In this document: positions 11,691 to 22,440 of the stretch, piece after piece
How the letters are laid out: each line of letters starts with the position of its first letter
Position numbering within the stretch: position 1 is the first letter of the stretch
Source of the DNA: Mytilus trossulus
Taxonomy: Eukaryota; Mollusca; Bivalvia; Mytilida; Mytilidae
DNA: 64,000 nt
Assembly: GCF_036588685.1 (NCBI RefSeq)
Contig: NC_086379.1
Span: 21,251,862 to 21,315,861 of the forward strand
Direction: 5' to 3'
Notes under the pieces: model-generated
What the model was told of the DNA's origin: nothing
Databases searched by the model: none
Seen by the model: the letters and a program-made list of their open reading frames with translations, nothing else
Program-made: the position numbers and the translations under genes

Positions 11691-12860
11691 ACAGTATTTT
11701 TCACCTCAAAAACACCGCGCTGAAGTACGTCCATTATTCATATTTCATTTGCAGCAGTCCATTCATTATTCAAAATAAGCTAGTTTTCAATGTTCACACG
11801 TATTTCGATATTTAAGTCATTTGTTTTTCCTCTAATATGCGTTGCTGAACACATTGACTATGTTCTTTTCGTTCCTCTCTTAATAAGCTTCGAATGAGGT
11901 ATAATGCATATCTGTAATTAGGGATGAAGGGTCACAGCAGTCCATTCGATTAATCAAAAGAATATTTCATTATTCAAAATTGGCTATTAATTTTCACGCG
12001 TATTTGTTATTTAGGTCCTCTGTAACCTCTCTAATGGTCATTGCGGCACATAGTGTTTATTCTCAGTTTATTCCTCTATCAATAAGCTTTAATTTGATGT
12101 ATATTTTTTTCCTCAATTAGGAGCTGACGGGTTGCAGGATTCCATTCCATGATTCAAAATAAGCTATTTCTTATTGGTCAAGGTTATTTCGATATTTAGG
12201 TCCTTCGTTACTCCTTTAATATACAAAAATTGAATGCTGAACATATTGACTATATACCTTAAGTTCCTCTCTTAACAAGCTTTTAAATGAGATTTAAGGT
12301 ATATCTGTAATTAGGGACTGAAAAGTCACAGCAGTCCATTCCATTATTCAAAATATCCTCTTCATCATTCAAAATAGGCTAATTTTTAATGTTCACGCAT
12401 ATTTTGGCTTTTATGTCCTCCGTAACCCCTCTAATGGTCATTGCAGCACATATTGTATATTCTGAGTTTCTTACTCTATCAATAAGCTTCAATTTGGTGT
12501 ATAATTTTTTCCTTAATTATAAAAAAAAATGTAGGAGCTAACGGATTGCAGCAGTGCATTCAATTATTCAAAATAAGTTTCTCAATGTTTACGCGTATTT
12601 CAAAATTTAAGTCCTTCGTTTCTCCTCTAATATGCGTTGCTGAACATAATGTTTATATACGTTTTGTTTCTCTCTTAATCAACTTTTGAATGAGATATAT
12701 GGTATATGGTATAACTGTAATTAGGGGATAAAGGATCACGCCAGCCCATTCCATTATTCAAAATATCCATTTCATTATTCAAAATTGTCTATTTCTTAAT
12801 ATTTAGGTATTTAGGTCCTCCATAACCCCTCTATATGTCAATGCTGCACAATCGACATGT
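11690..12860 (+). repeat. Degenerate ~195-bp satellite with alternating (dimeric) monomers
   Basis: The block CATTC.ATTATTCAAAATA recurs at about 11,757, 11,940, 12,142, 12,325, 12,551 and 12,745. Each is followed by a TTTCGATATTTAGGTCC-like block, then CCTCTAATATGCG-TTGCTGAACA or TCTAATGGTCATTGC-GCACA, and then CTTAATAAGCTT or TATCAATAAGCTT. Like monomers are about 385-420 bp apart and the two types alternate, so the higher-order unit is a dimer of two related ~195-bp monomers. Divergence is high, so the array is old. Non-coding. Confidence 0.8.
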
Positions 12861-13894
12861 TATATCTATAATCAGAGGATGAAGAATACATGTAGCAAAA
12901 GTCAGGTGAAAAAAAAAATGACAACGTAGAGTATTTTTATTTTTTTATATAATATATGTTTTGGTATTCAGGTCGTCCATACATTGAACCAAGGAATTTT
13001 AGTTATATATGTTGTTAGGAAAACTCACTAGTTTATCCTTTGAAATAAGAAAAACAAATTAAATAAAAAATTTAAAGAGTGTTTTTATTTAAAAAAAATC
13101 TGACATTAATTTGAATATTTTTACACCAAAATGTTGAATTAGGAAATACGGGATATAGCTATTGTGTCATATGCACAGTTGTTCATGTCTGTGTCATTTT
13201 GGTCTCTTGTGGACAGTTGTCTCATTGGCAATTTTTGGCAACTGGTTTGCATTGTATTGATAGTCCTATGTCTTGTACAAAGCAGGGTACAATATAATGT
13301 TCTCTTTCTGATCTTGCATGTAATATTTGCCACTAGACGTTAAAACCCAACCTATCAGCAATGTTTGAAGAAAGACTTCGGATTGATCGTCCTGAGATTA
13401 AAAACAAAAAATAGAAGGTTTCTTGAAAAACAGCTTTTACGATGTAAGATTTCCCATAAATATTCTGAAATAAAACATGAGATAAAACGCTTCCCAAGTT
13501 CAAATCTTTGATTTTAAAAAGGGGAGGGGGACTTGTAAGCTAATGTTTAGAGTGAAAAGTGTATGTACTCATCATATATACGAAGCGCTATATTGGGCCG
13601 GGCACATCTCCTCCAGAATAACACTTTTGCCTCCGATACACCGATTTATACAAATATTAAATAAGTGTCTTATATGTGCAGCAAAAATACAATTTCATGA
13701 GTTCAATTATTTCAATATAATTAAACAAAAAATCGCCACATTGTTTCTGATTATTTTGGATTGAAACGATGCTCGTTACATGTGTCATACATATTTTTTT
13801 AAAAATGCGGTCAAATGTTATCAGTGGTCATTTTCAAAGACACTGCGACTTAGATATAAGAAATAGTGGCGACAGGACAACAGGACCACATTTT
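12861..13894. other. Intergenic; one family A scrap
   Basis: 13,175-13,245 carries the family A end block (GTGTCATTTTGGTCTCTTGT then GGACAGTTGTCTCATTGGCA). No gene is supported; the reading frames in this stretch are short and without motifs. Confidence 0.5.
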
Positions 13895-13970
13895 TTTTTA
13901 AACAGACAGCATATAAATCTAAACAGAACTACCATCAGCCAAGGAATAGTACATTTTCTGTTAAATAAAA
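13895..13970 (+). pseudogene. Duplicated scrap of the GPCR 5' coding end
   Basis: The stretch reads NRQHINLNRTTISQGI in the frame open from 13,769 and aligns with GQQIHLNRTTNSQGI, residues 18-32 of the GPCR at 16,699; the DNA matches in blocks such as AACAGAAC.ACCA.CAGCC. Similarity fades on both sides and no transmembrane segment follows, so this is a fragment, not a second gene. It suggests a local duplication of the receptor whose copy has otherwise been lost. The match is short (about 50 bp), so chance is not fully excluded. Confidence 0.6.
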
Positions 13971-14446
13971 ATAAAAGTTACAAGTTTGAGCTTTCTAAAA
14001 AGCTGAGGACTGCTTCGCGTTATTCGTATTTAAGGTAATATCATGTGTGCATGCGGTATTCGATTTAGTATTGGAAATGTGGTATTTTAGATATTGATGG
14101 ATATAAACTGGAGTTACTTTAGGATTGCTTAAAACGCACATGCTTTAAAAAAAATGTTCACTTGACTTGTTTTAAAACTTTTACAAATAGACACGATTCT
14201 CTAGCTCTTTTCACAAATCTCACGAAAAGTTTTACTCCCACGAGCAAAAACTATATTTTTATTGCTATTGGTCTCTCTTCAGTGAAGTGGCGGAAGTTAT
14301 AAAATACAGATTGTGCATTTCTGTAAAATTGTATACTAGGAACATTGGTTAGCGAAATAAAAAAAATGGCGCATATAACAGATTGACCATGCACACAAAT
14401 GCGCATTAATAATTGATATTTCAATATTGAATTTGAGTGTGCAAAA

Positions 14447-15041
14447 GAGGGACGTAAGATACCAAAGGGACAGTCAAACTCGTAAATCTAAAACAAACTG
14501 ACAACGCCATGGCTAAAAATGAAAAAGACAAACAGAAAAACAATAGTACACAACATAGAAAACTAAAGAATAAACAACACGAACCCCACCAAAAACTAGG
14601 GGTGATCTCAGGTGCTCCGGAAGGGTAAGCAGATCCTGCTCCACATGCGGCACCCGTCGTGTTGCTTATGTGATTACAAATCCGGTAAATAGTATAATTC
14701 GGTAGGTCAAATTCATGAAAGGGAAGGGGATTGTAGTTACGACGTAAGGAACATATCCGAAATCATTTGTGAAACGGTTATTCCATAACGGTCAACCAAC
14801 TCGTGATGGCGTCCGTAAAATTTACGAAGGGATGATTTCAACTTCACCATTTGGAACTCTTGGTTTAATAGCTTCCTTGTGAGCAGTAACCCTCTATCCA
14901 GAAAATCATGATAGGAAATGCAAGCACGGGAATATCGTATCAATTGGGAGATATATACTCCGTATACAGGTGCTGCTGGAATGTTGCTACTTAGAAATGG
15001 AAAGTTCACAATTGGAAAGCGGAAATCATCTCTTTTGTCGT
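14447..15041 (-). mobile_element. 5'-truncated Penelope-like RT element (C-terminal end plus 3' tail)
   Basis: 14,737-15,041 on the - strand encodes the C-terminal end of the RT found at 55,992-57,268: DKRDDFRFPIVNFPF, IPAAPVYGVYISQLIRYSRA and RGLLLTRKLLNQEF are nearly identical, and here the two internal stops of the 55,992 copy are absent. The frame stays open up to 15,252, but the residues encoded by 15,042-15,252 do not match the element. 14,447-14,736 is the non-coding tail, with CCTTCCGGAGCACCTGAGAT and the terminal GGTATCTT-CGTCCCTC in reverse. It is a dead-on-arrival 5'-truncated insertion. Confidence 0.85.
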
Positions 15042-15195
15042 AAATATATCCATAGTAAAACGTACATGAACGACAGTTGACCGGAACTGTTATACACAGA
15101 GTTAATTTTCCGGCATTTAATGTCCTATCCAGAGACGAGAAAAGTATGTGATTCTTAATCTCATTTAACGTAAATACATATAGCTGAACTGTAAC

Positions 15196-15232
15196 CATGG
15201 AAGTATTATATTGACAATATAATACTTCCATG
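15196..15232. repeat. Perfect 37-bp hairpin
   Basis: Two 18-bp arms (CATGGAAGTATTATATTG and its reverse complement) flank a single A. It lies just upstream (on the - strand) of the truncated Penelope-like copy, in sequence unrelated to it. It could be a small fold-back insertion or a replication-slippage product. Confidence 0.9.
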
Positions 15233-15439
15233 TTGTAACTCCGCCGCATCATAAAGCAACCAATCAGAATCTATTTGTGATCAGTTTTTATTTCAAGATG
15301 GCGTGTATGACGACTAAAACTAATAGCTCCGCACCGTGATGCAAACAAATAAGTATTTTGTTCATGACATGTATTTGTAATTATCCTATACATTTCTAGT
15401 ACAATGATTGGTTAAAAGTCACCACGTGTAGACCGTATA

Positions 15440-16500
15440 TATATATGTCACAAAAATGCAGTTTAGGCATAAGACAATATTTGTATTTTATCGTTGAATT
15501 GTAATCTATTCTAAATTACCCGTTTGATTAACACGTTAACAAAAACTACAGATAAAAAGCATTCATTTATCCTTGGTTGTTATGAGACGCGTTAATTGAT
15601 GCTAGTGTGCTCTCTTCGAGGTTCGCGCTCTTGTTATATGAAGACACCGATTCATTGTGCAAGTTTGCTCGTTTGTTATTTGGCTGTTGATTGTTAAGCA
15701 TCGGAAAGCAAATACCAGCAAATAAAGAAGTTGGAATTTAGAAGTTTGTAACCTAGTTTGAGCTGAAAGTGTGTGGTTTTTGAAGCAAGCGGATTTTAAA
15801 CTCTTTACGATTGTTTAAAAATACCGGGTTGTTCCGGTACTGTAATTTCCCTCGGGAATGGTCGCAGTCCCTCGAACAGGTGGTTTTTAATAGTCTGGTG
15901 ACTTTGGTGCTTCAGAGACTAAGTGTTACAATTATTAGAAGCTACCGGGTTGTTTCGACACTGTAATTTCCCTTGGGAATAGTCGCAGTCCTTCGAACAG
16001 GTAGTCTGTAATAGTCTGGTGACTTCAGTGCTACGGAGACTAGATGTTTCAAAACTAGTTGTCTCGGGAACTAGATGCTTCAGGGATTAGTAGATTCAGG
16101 ACTAGTTGTCTCAAAGACTAGGTGTCTCAAAATTAGGTATTTCAGGAACCTATGATTTTTGAAGCTTGTTCTTATTTGATAGTGGTTGCATGGTTATAAT
16201 ATAATTATTTGTCAAATAAGTTGCGACCTCGGAGTCAGTAAAAGGATTATGGACACACTGAGGGTATAATTTTCAGACTACGTTTAGATACAAAGTTATT
16301 TGTGTAAATAGTGTTATTTCTTTATTGTCCCTTTATTAAGTTTCAAAGTTTAAGGTTGGTTTTGTAGTTGATAAGAAAAGTTGTAGTAGGTTTTTGAGTT
16401 GATTTAACTATTGATATTGGAGTATCTCAGATTCTGTGAAAACAGATACGAACATATAGTTCATAAGCCAAACACGTTACACATATTCCATATTTGGTAA
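15440..16500 (+). repeat. Possible solo LTR or element leader with internal tandem duplication
   Basis: 15,822-15,926 and 15,943-16,045 are two copies of a ~105-bp block sharing ACCGGGTTGTT, TGTAATTTCCCT.GGGAAT, GTCGCAGTCC and AATAGTCTGGTGACTT; the unit repeats about every 121 bp. Then comes a degenerate short repeat around ACTAG.TGTCTC (16,045-16,145). The region has an AATAAAG at about 15,720, and near 16,494 a TTTGGTAACATG that could be the start of a primer-binding site. No gag or pol follows; the GPCR does. Calling it an LTR is a guess; it may equally be the receptor's upstream region. Confidence 0.3.
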
Positions 16501-16698
16501 CATGTAGTAGGATCCAATATTAGGTGGTTAGTAGGCGGGGCTTAACTCAATACACGGTAAGTAGTATAGTTACCAAAAATGATGCAAACTCTTTGTTTTT
16601 GAATTGTTTGATAAAATGGCTTTATTTTTTTTTTGTAGTTTAGACAAGATTCAATAACAATACAAAAACAGAAATTTGTATTCCTCCAATCAGGTATA

Positions 16699-17856
16699 AT
16701 GAACCACAGTAGTACCTTCTTTGAAGTGTATGGAACCAACTTATCAACTGGACAGCAAATACATTTAAACAGAACAACCAACAGCCAAGGAATAACATCA
16801 TTGATATTAAATATTTATATAGGACCTATTTTATGCGCATTCGGAATATGTGGAAACATAATGAACATAATTGTTCTTTTCAAAGGAAGACTTACCGAGT
16901 CTCCTTATCTGTATCTCAAAACATTAGCATTGACAGACATGTTTGCCTTAATGTTAACTTTAATTCATATGACTATATCCGGAAAATCAACCGTGTACGG
17001 CTGGCAGTTTTTCAATGCGTACGTATTTTTTCCTCTTGCTAATTTCTTTATGGCAGCAAGTGTTTGGCTGACAGTCGGGGTTACAATTGATAGATTTATT
17101 TACGTAAAAGCTCCTCTTTTTGCTCGTGGCTATTGCAGTCGTAAGCGTGCTAGAGTGCGCATAGTTCTGATTCTATTTTTCACATTACTTGTATCAGTTC
17201 CACGGTTTTTTTGTTACACCGTCTATGGAAATGGAGATAGATTTTCTTTGACAAAAACAAGTTTCAGGGCATCGATTACCTATTACCGGATATATAACGT
17301 CACGTGTATAGTTATAATTCATGTTGCACCGCTATTAATCTTAATGTTCTGTAACGTGTATCTTATATGCGCTCTACGTCATGCAAAGTCTACGAGGGAG
17401 GAACTTCATATCAGGAATAACAGAGAAAAAGACTGGCAGAGGGAACAACGAAGATTTACAATCACGCTCATAAGTATCGTCCTTCTTTCTATCATAGCTA
17501 TTGTACCATCGACCATCGTCGACTTTGTCCAGTTTTTTAAGACTTCGTTTAACACGTACAGAAAATTACGTTTGTCAAGCAATATGTTATTGTTGTGTAA
17601 TCTTTCAATGAATTTTCTGTTATATTGTGCGTTTAATAAACGTTTCGTTCGTGCCATGAGGAGTATAATTTGTAGGGACAAATTCAATCTTACACCAATG
17701 AGACGTTCCAGATCACCAAATTTTTCGACCACCAACACATTTGCTGTAGACAACCGAGGCAAATTTTTCGTCTATCAAAACATATTGCTCTCTTATGCAC
17801 ATTGTTCACAACTGTACATTACATTGTATTTTTATTCGGTATTTAAATTATTTTAG
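16699..17856 (+). CDS. Class A GPCR, FMRFamide/neuropeptide-receptor-like
   Basis: A 385-residue single-exon receptor. Seven hydrophobic segments are visible: TM1 about 35-61 (GNIMNIIVLF, N53 = N1.50), TM2 72-93 (LKTLALTDMFALML, D80 = D2.50), TM3 104-131, ending in DRF 131-133 in place of DRY, TM4 154-173, TM5 200-225, TM6 253-277 with P270, and TM7 293-313 (NLSMNFLLYC in place of NPxxY). The N-terminus has three N-glycosylation sequons (N2, N14, N24). A basic C-tail with MRRSRSP follows. The NxxxNFxLYC ending, the DRF and the lack of the usual Cys at the top of TM3 fit the FMRFamide-receptor-like group of invertebrate peptide receptors, which signal through G proteins at the plasma membrane. 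Ligand unknown. The start is the first ATG of the frame, just after a CAATCAG that could be a splice acceptor, so an upstream non-coding exon is possible. The last ~30 residues are low-complexity and the true end may differ by splicing. Confidence 0.85.
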   Translation: MNHSSTFFEVYGTNLSTGQQIHLNRTTNSQGITSLILNIYIGPILCAFGICGNIMNIIVLFKGRLTESPYLYLKTLALTDMFALMLTLIHMTISGKSTVYGWQFFNAYVFFPLANFFMAASVWLTVGVTIDRFIYVKAPLFARGYCSRKRARVRIVLILFFTLLVSVPRFFCYTVYGNGDRFSLTKTSFRASITYYRIYNVTCIVIIHVAPLLILMFCNVYLICALRHAKSTREELHIRNNREKDWQREQRRFTITLISIVLLSIIAIVPSTIVDFVQFFKTSFNTYRKLRLSSNMLLLCNLSMNFLLYCAFNKRFVRAMRSIICRDKFNLTPMRRSRSPNFSTTNTFAVDNRGKFFVYQNILLSYAHCSQLYITLYFYSVFKLF

Positions 17857-18014
17857 GAGGTGCACTTAGTTTTCATATATCGCTTATGTATTTATGTCCT
17901 AAGCGTCTAAGCAACAGATAGGTTTTCTACATTTAACAAGCTTTCACGGAAATGCTTATTCAAACGCGTTATTAAGAGTTATATACCTTATATTAGGATT
18001 CCTTTAAGTGGATT

Positions 18015-18607
18015 TGAAAAAAAATACAATTCAAAAGTTTTACCCATTAAATTTATGTTTTGAATCCCGAAAGTCAATTTTACTATTTCAGTAGAAGATT
18101 GTGTCAGTCTTATTTAGAGTATTTTGTATTTTGATGTGGATGTCTTAGTATTTGTCAGTTTCATCGATTTGTTGTTCATTTTATAATTCGTACCAGTCAA
18201 ATTTTTACTACCAGAATTTGATAGCCTCAGCAATATTTCGCACTTTGTTTAATTTCTTGTTTGTCAAAGTACGTCTGTTCTCAGTTAATGTATCCTCAGA
18301 AAAGCCTATAAACTATTTCAGTACTGTCACCATAAATTGAGAAAATTATTACAAGATCTTCATTTGACATCAACTATACTGATGACAATGAGACCAACAC
18401 ATGTTGCAAGAATAATATTTTACCAAGCTCGGGATTTTGGTTTGAGCCATGTCAAAGGCAATAATTTAAGACATTATCTAAAATATTTTATTGTATTAGT
18501 ACAATTAAATAATGCGTATTGTTTATTATAAATAAGCCTCCCACAGCAGATATTTTAATGTTTATTATAAGCATGTTAAAAGTATTAAGATATTCCAATC
18601 TCTTTTT
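18015..18607 (+). repeat. Segmental duplication, copy 1, left part
   Basis: Matches 23,541-24,230 over its length: TTTTGAATCCCG, GAGTATTTTGTATTTTGAT, CCTCAGCAATATTT, TTTCAGTACTGTCACCATAA, ATTATTACAAGATC and GCCTCCCACAGCA occur in the same order. The homology starts about 160 bp after the GPCR stop. It stops near 18,607 and resumes at about 21,642. Confidence 0.85.
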
Positions 18608-18849
18608 GGATAACAAAATCACGAGCGAAATGTTCCATTTGTGCGTCTTCACTTTATTACTAGTATGTAATAGCATATAAATGAGAACCCACACAAATAA
18701 ATATGAATATATGCAATAACATCCTTTAAAAATAGTATGTAGCGATCAACTTATTATATATATATATATAAAACATCAAAATAGAATAAGGAGCATAGTT
18801 TTACTGCTAATAACAAAACATCTAAAATGTAATAAATCAACTAAATAAC

Positions 18850-19044
18850 TTACCCTTCCGGAGCACCTGAGATCACCCCTAGTTTTTGGTGGGGTTCGTG
18901 TTGTTTATTCTTTATTTTGCTATGTTGTGTCATGTGTACTATTGTTTTTCTGTTTGTCTTTTTCATTTTTAGTCATGGCGTTGTCAGTTTTAATTAGATT
19001 TATGAGTTTGACTGTCCCTTTGGTATCTTTCGTCCCTCTTTTAC
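18850..19044 (+). mobile_element. Penelope-like element 3' tail fragment
   Basis: Starts at TTACCCTTCCGGAGCACC and ends TTTCGTCCCTCTTTTAC, matching the tail of the RT element at 57,377-57,571 almost base for base. No coding part is present, so it is an extreme 5' truncation. It sits inside the ~3-kb stretch that interrupts the segmental duplication. Confidence 0.85.
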
Positions 19045-19540
19045 ACACCATTCGATTGAGCCAGATTGTACCTAGTCAGAATAGAAGGATGATCATGACC
19101 AAGTTGTATATATTATTAAATTTCAGCCTATACATTTGTAAGAGAGATATTGACTGAAGTTTCCGTTTCAACATTATCTTTTTTATTGTGAAGTAAAATT
19201 TGAACTATTAGTTATTTGTAATTTAAAAAACATCTTTGTATGACCCTAGTTTGTCTTTCATTAACTATAACTTATTCAGTTGATCATCAAGAAATTGTTC
19301 GTATGTCAAAGTAAAACAACTTAAAGATGATCATATCTGCATTTCGTATACACATTTACTATACGCATGCACACTCATACATGTACATACACACTCTTAC
19401 GAATTCTCTCGAATAGAGTGCGTAGGAACATGGTTAGTAAAAAAAACCAAAAAGCATATTAAGATCCTTCATTAACAGTTTTTCGTATTGACTACTTCAT
19501 GTCAGTAATATTTCTAATACATTTTAAACTGTATGTTCGA

Positions 19541-19578
19541 CCAAGGACGTATATTATATGTTAGTTATACGTCCTTGG
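19541..19578. repeat. Short hairpin
   Basis: 12-bp arms CCAAGGACGTAT and ATACGTCCTTGG are separated by 14 bp. No T-tract or gene context gives it a role. Confidence 0.7.
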
Positions 19579-19639
19579 TTCGACCTTGGATATATATGTA
19601 TATATATGTGGCAGTTTTAGCATGTTTTTCTACATTAAA

Positions 19640-20065
19640 ATAAGTAAAGAACTAGACAAAAATCTGTACGGAGTTGTGTATGATCTGTGTAAAGAAATAA
19701 AAACAAATCTGGTTAAGGTGGTACCTAACACTACAGGGAAATAACTCTGTAAAATCAGCTAAACGTTTTAATTACGTTGTGTAGTTAAGGGAATTTAAAG
19801 TTTCTCAATGATCAAAATTATTGTTTGTCAAACTGCTATATAATCAGTGTAATTTTGCTGATAAATTGGTTGGTTCAAAAAAAAATTTATTTTTTTATAT
19901 TTTAGTCAAAAGGTCACAAATGTGTCATAATTTCAAGAAAATTGAACGAGCCAAATTAATTTTAATTAAAGTGTTGGGTATCACCTTAAAGTAAGTAAAA
20001 AAACTAGACAAACTGTAGAGAGTTGTGTATGATCTTTGTAAAGACAGAAAAAGAATCTGGTAAAA
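19640..20065 (+). repeat. Direct repeat pair of ~75 bp flanking a MITE
   Basis: 19,640-19,716 and 19,990-20,065 are similar (AACTAGACAAA, GAGTTGTGTATGATCT, TGTAAAGA, AATCTGGT) and abut the MITE on either side. Either the MITE went into an existing tandem duplication or the flank was duplicated with the insertion. Confidence 0.75.
19713..19989 (+). mobile_element. 277-bp TTAA-type MITE
   Basis: The ends are TTAAGGTGGTACCTAACACT and the reverse complement of a closely similar AGTGTTGGGTATCACCTTAA: about 16-18 bp terminal inverted repeats bounded by TTAA on each side. TTAA target duplication is the hallmark of piggyBac-type transposition. No transposase is encoded, so movement would need an element elsewhere. 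The interior is AT-rich and non-coding. Confidence 0.85.
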
Positions 20066-21641
20066 AAGTGTTTTTGAAATCATCTATTATAATTTGTAAA
20101 TCTATTTTTTAAATTGATGAACAGCGACTACAAATTATAGAATAAATCATTATCTTGTTTCTTGTGAAAAGCGTTTTTATGTTTCTGTTCATGATGTACC
20201 GATTTTGTTTTTCCGGTAGTATGATCTCCGTGAATTGCACCTTGAAGTAGTGCTGTTTTCATTCAATTGCATCATCGTGTTCAATTGTTTTCGAAATATA
20301 TGTTCAATGGACATTGCAAAGAGGGTGGGCTTTGTAATCATGTTACAATGTACAACTACTTCTTATGCAGCAGTTAAATGGAATCATGGTTTTTTGTTTG
20401 TTAAATGTTCAGTGGAAAGTAGTACATGCATATTTAGGGAAAGAACCAAGTGTGATGTTCGCAATATAATATAAAATTGGACAGTATAACAAAAAAAGAT
20501 ATGCTTGATAAGTGAAAAACTGTTTTAACCGTTTTTTTCTTCATTATAATAATTACGCTATATGCAGACTCTTTGATAATGTTGACCACTAAAGATTTCA
20601 AAACGATTACACATGTTACATTGGAGATGAAAGGTCATTGGAAGTTTTCGTTAGAACATTATTGTAGAATAGATACTCATGTCTCGCAATTATGTACACA
20701 CATACATTGGACAAAGCAATGCTTCTCAAGGCATCTCTAAAATAAATACAATCTGTAGAAAGATCGGTTCGACAAATACTTAACACATTTTTTAAGGCAA
20801 AGAAATCCATTGTTTTTAGCTGAAGGTTTTGATCAATGGTTTACATTCAATTAATTATACAAGAATTTACAAATTGTTTGTGACAGGAAAAGCATTTTAT
20901 TACATAATTTGTGTTTAAAATCGTCGAAATGGGCATACATATCCGTTTATTGTATTGACAGAACAGTTTGGTTACTGAAATAAAGTTAAAATAACTTGTT
21001 TTTTGTTATTGAGAAAAGAAGGTGTATTCTGAAGGTTATCAACAAATCATATTGATAACCAAATGTTGATAAAGACATTGAAACAGTTTATGGCGCAAAA
21101 TAGATTTTTTGAGCCAGCCGTTTAAGACTTCAATTAAGAAAGACATATTTTTCCGAAGTATGCAATCAAGAGTTTTGCATGAACTAAGAACACCATTGTC
21201 GTTTACGAGACTTTGTAAATTTCTTAAGACACAAAAAAAAAAAAAATGAATAAAAACACCTCCATGGTCCGTTATACATCTATCAATATTATACTAAAAA
21301 GTTTTCATGAAGGTGATGTTAACAATGCATTAATCCTATATAATACATATATTTTACTAGAAAAGGTCTCACTATGAAAAGTATGAAACAATTCAATTGC
21401 CAAAAAAATTACCGTTTAATTTATTACATAACAATTTACGAAAAACTAACTCGACATACACGAATTCAACGACAACAACTACATCACAGACTCTTGACTC
21501 CGAATTGGCACAAGAAGACAATAAACAAGTGGGGAATTTTAAACATGCGCAAAGAAAACACACATCCCTAATGCATACTTTTAATAGGTTATTTTCCCTT
21601 CAATTTCATATTAAAATAATATTTTATTTAATTACCAAATG
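20066..21641. other. Intergenic, no gene seen
   Basis: Part of the ~3-kb stretch inserted in copy 1 of the segmental duplication. Short reading frames (for example 20,235-20,474) have no recognisable motif and AT-driven composition. Confidence 0.45.
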
Positions 21642-22140
21642 TAAGAAAAGACTCAATATCTATAAGACAATGTCGATCCTTAAATGTGTCCAATAAAGTG
21701 AATACTAGTATTTTTAATAAGATGAGAATGTGCAGATGTGTAAGTCAACTCACAAATAAACAGAAGTCGTTTTAGGAACACCCTTGAAGCATTTAGTTTT
21801 TATTTGATGAAGATTTCTTCATGTATCTAATTGCAATAAATTTTAATGTAAAACGTCAACAGCAGAATCGTCACGATTTAGCCTCTGTGTACCCACTAAG
21901 CGTAAACGTAAACAGACATTCAAGTCTTGTAAACTTTACTAATTATTTATCATTACATTTATTGTTTAAGGTGATAACGAGTTTAACCAAGCTTTTCTAT
22001 TGTTCTTGAAACATCTATTTTCATTGTTATAACATTTTTATACAGAGCGCGTGTTGTGTTAAAATAGTACATAATTGTGTCCGTCATTTAGAGCTTTGGA
22101 ATCTGTGTGAATAATTTAGTGACATTCGTCGCAATATTAT
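21642..22140 (+). repeat. Segmental duplication, copy 1, right part
   Basis: Matches 24,190-24,690: AATGTCGATCCTTAAA, AACAGAAGTCGT, AGGAACACCCTTGAAGCATT and GATTTCTTCATGTATCT occur in the same order. Together with 18,015-18,607 it equals the uninterrupted copy at 23,541-24,690. Confidence 0.85.
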
Positions 22141-22194
22141 CTGTCTTTTCTGTTTGCAAAAGTATGAATCATTCTAAATAGTAGGGATGTTCTG

Positions 22195-22440
22195 ATACCT
22201 AACAGAAAACCCTGGCCGTTTTTGACACAACTTTTTTGAAATTTGGGTCCTCAGTGCTGTTCAACTTTTTACCTGTTTCGGCTTTTAAACTTTAAATTTG
22301 TATCTGGTCGTCACTAGTAAATCTTGTGTGGACAAAATGCACTTCTGGCGTATTAAAATTTTAAACTTGTTGCCTTTTGTTAGCTATTATTCATGTGTGT
22401 TCTTTGTCAATTGTGTTTTCCCATTTATTTATATTGTAGT
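22195..22440 (+). repeat. Degraded hammerhead-bearing repeat
   Basis: Order of blocks: GGGTCCTCAGTGCTGTTCAA, GGTCGTCACTAGTAAATCTT, GGACAAAATGCACTTCTGGC, GTATTAAA. The catalytic CTGATGA has become CTAGTAA and GAAA is lost, so no activity is expected. Confidence 0.6.

Noticed and set aside
15042-15252. Novel N-terminus fused to the antisense RT fragment
   Set aside because: The frame is simply open through unrelated flank and the 37-bp hairpin; no evidence of expression or a domain.
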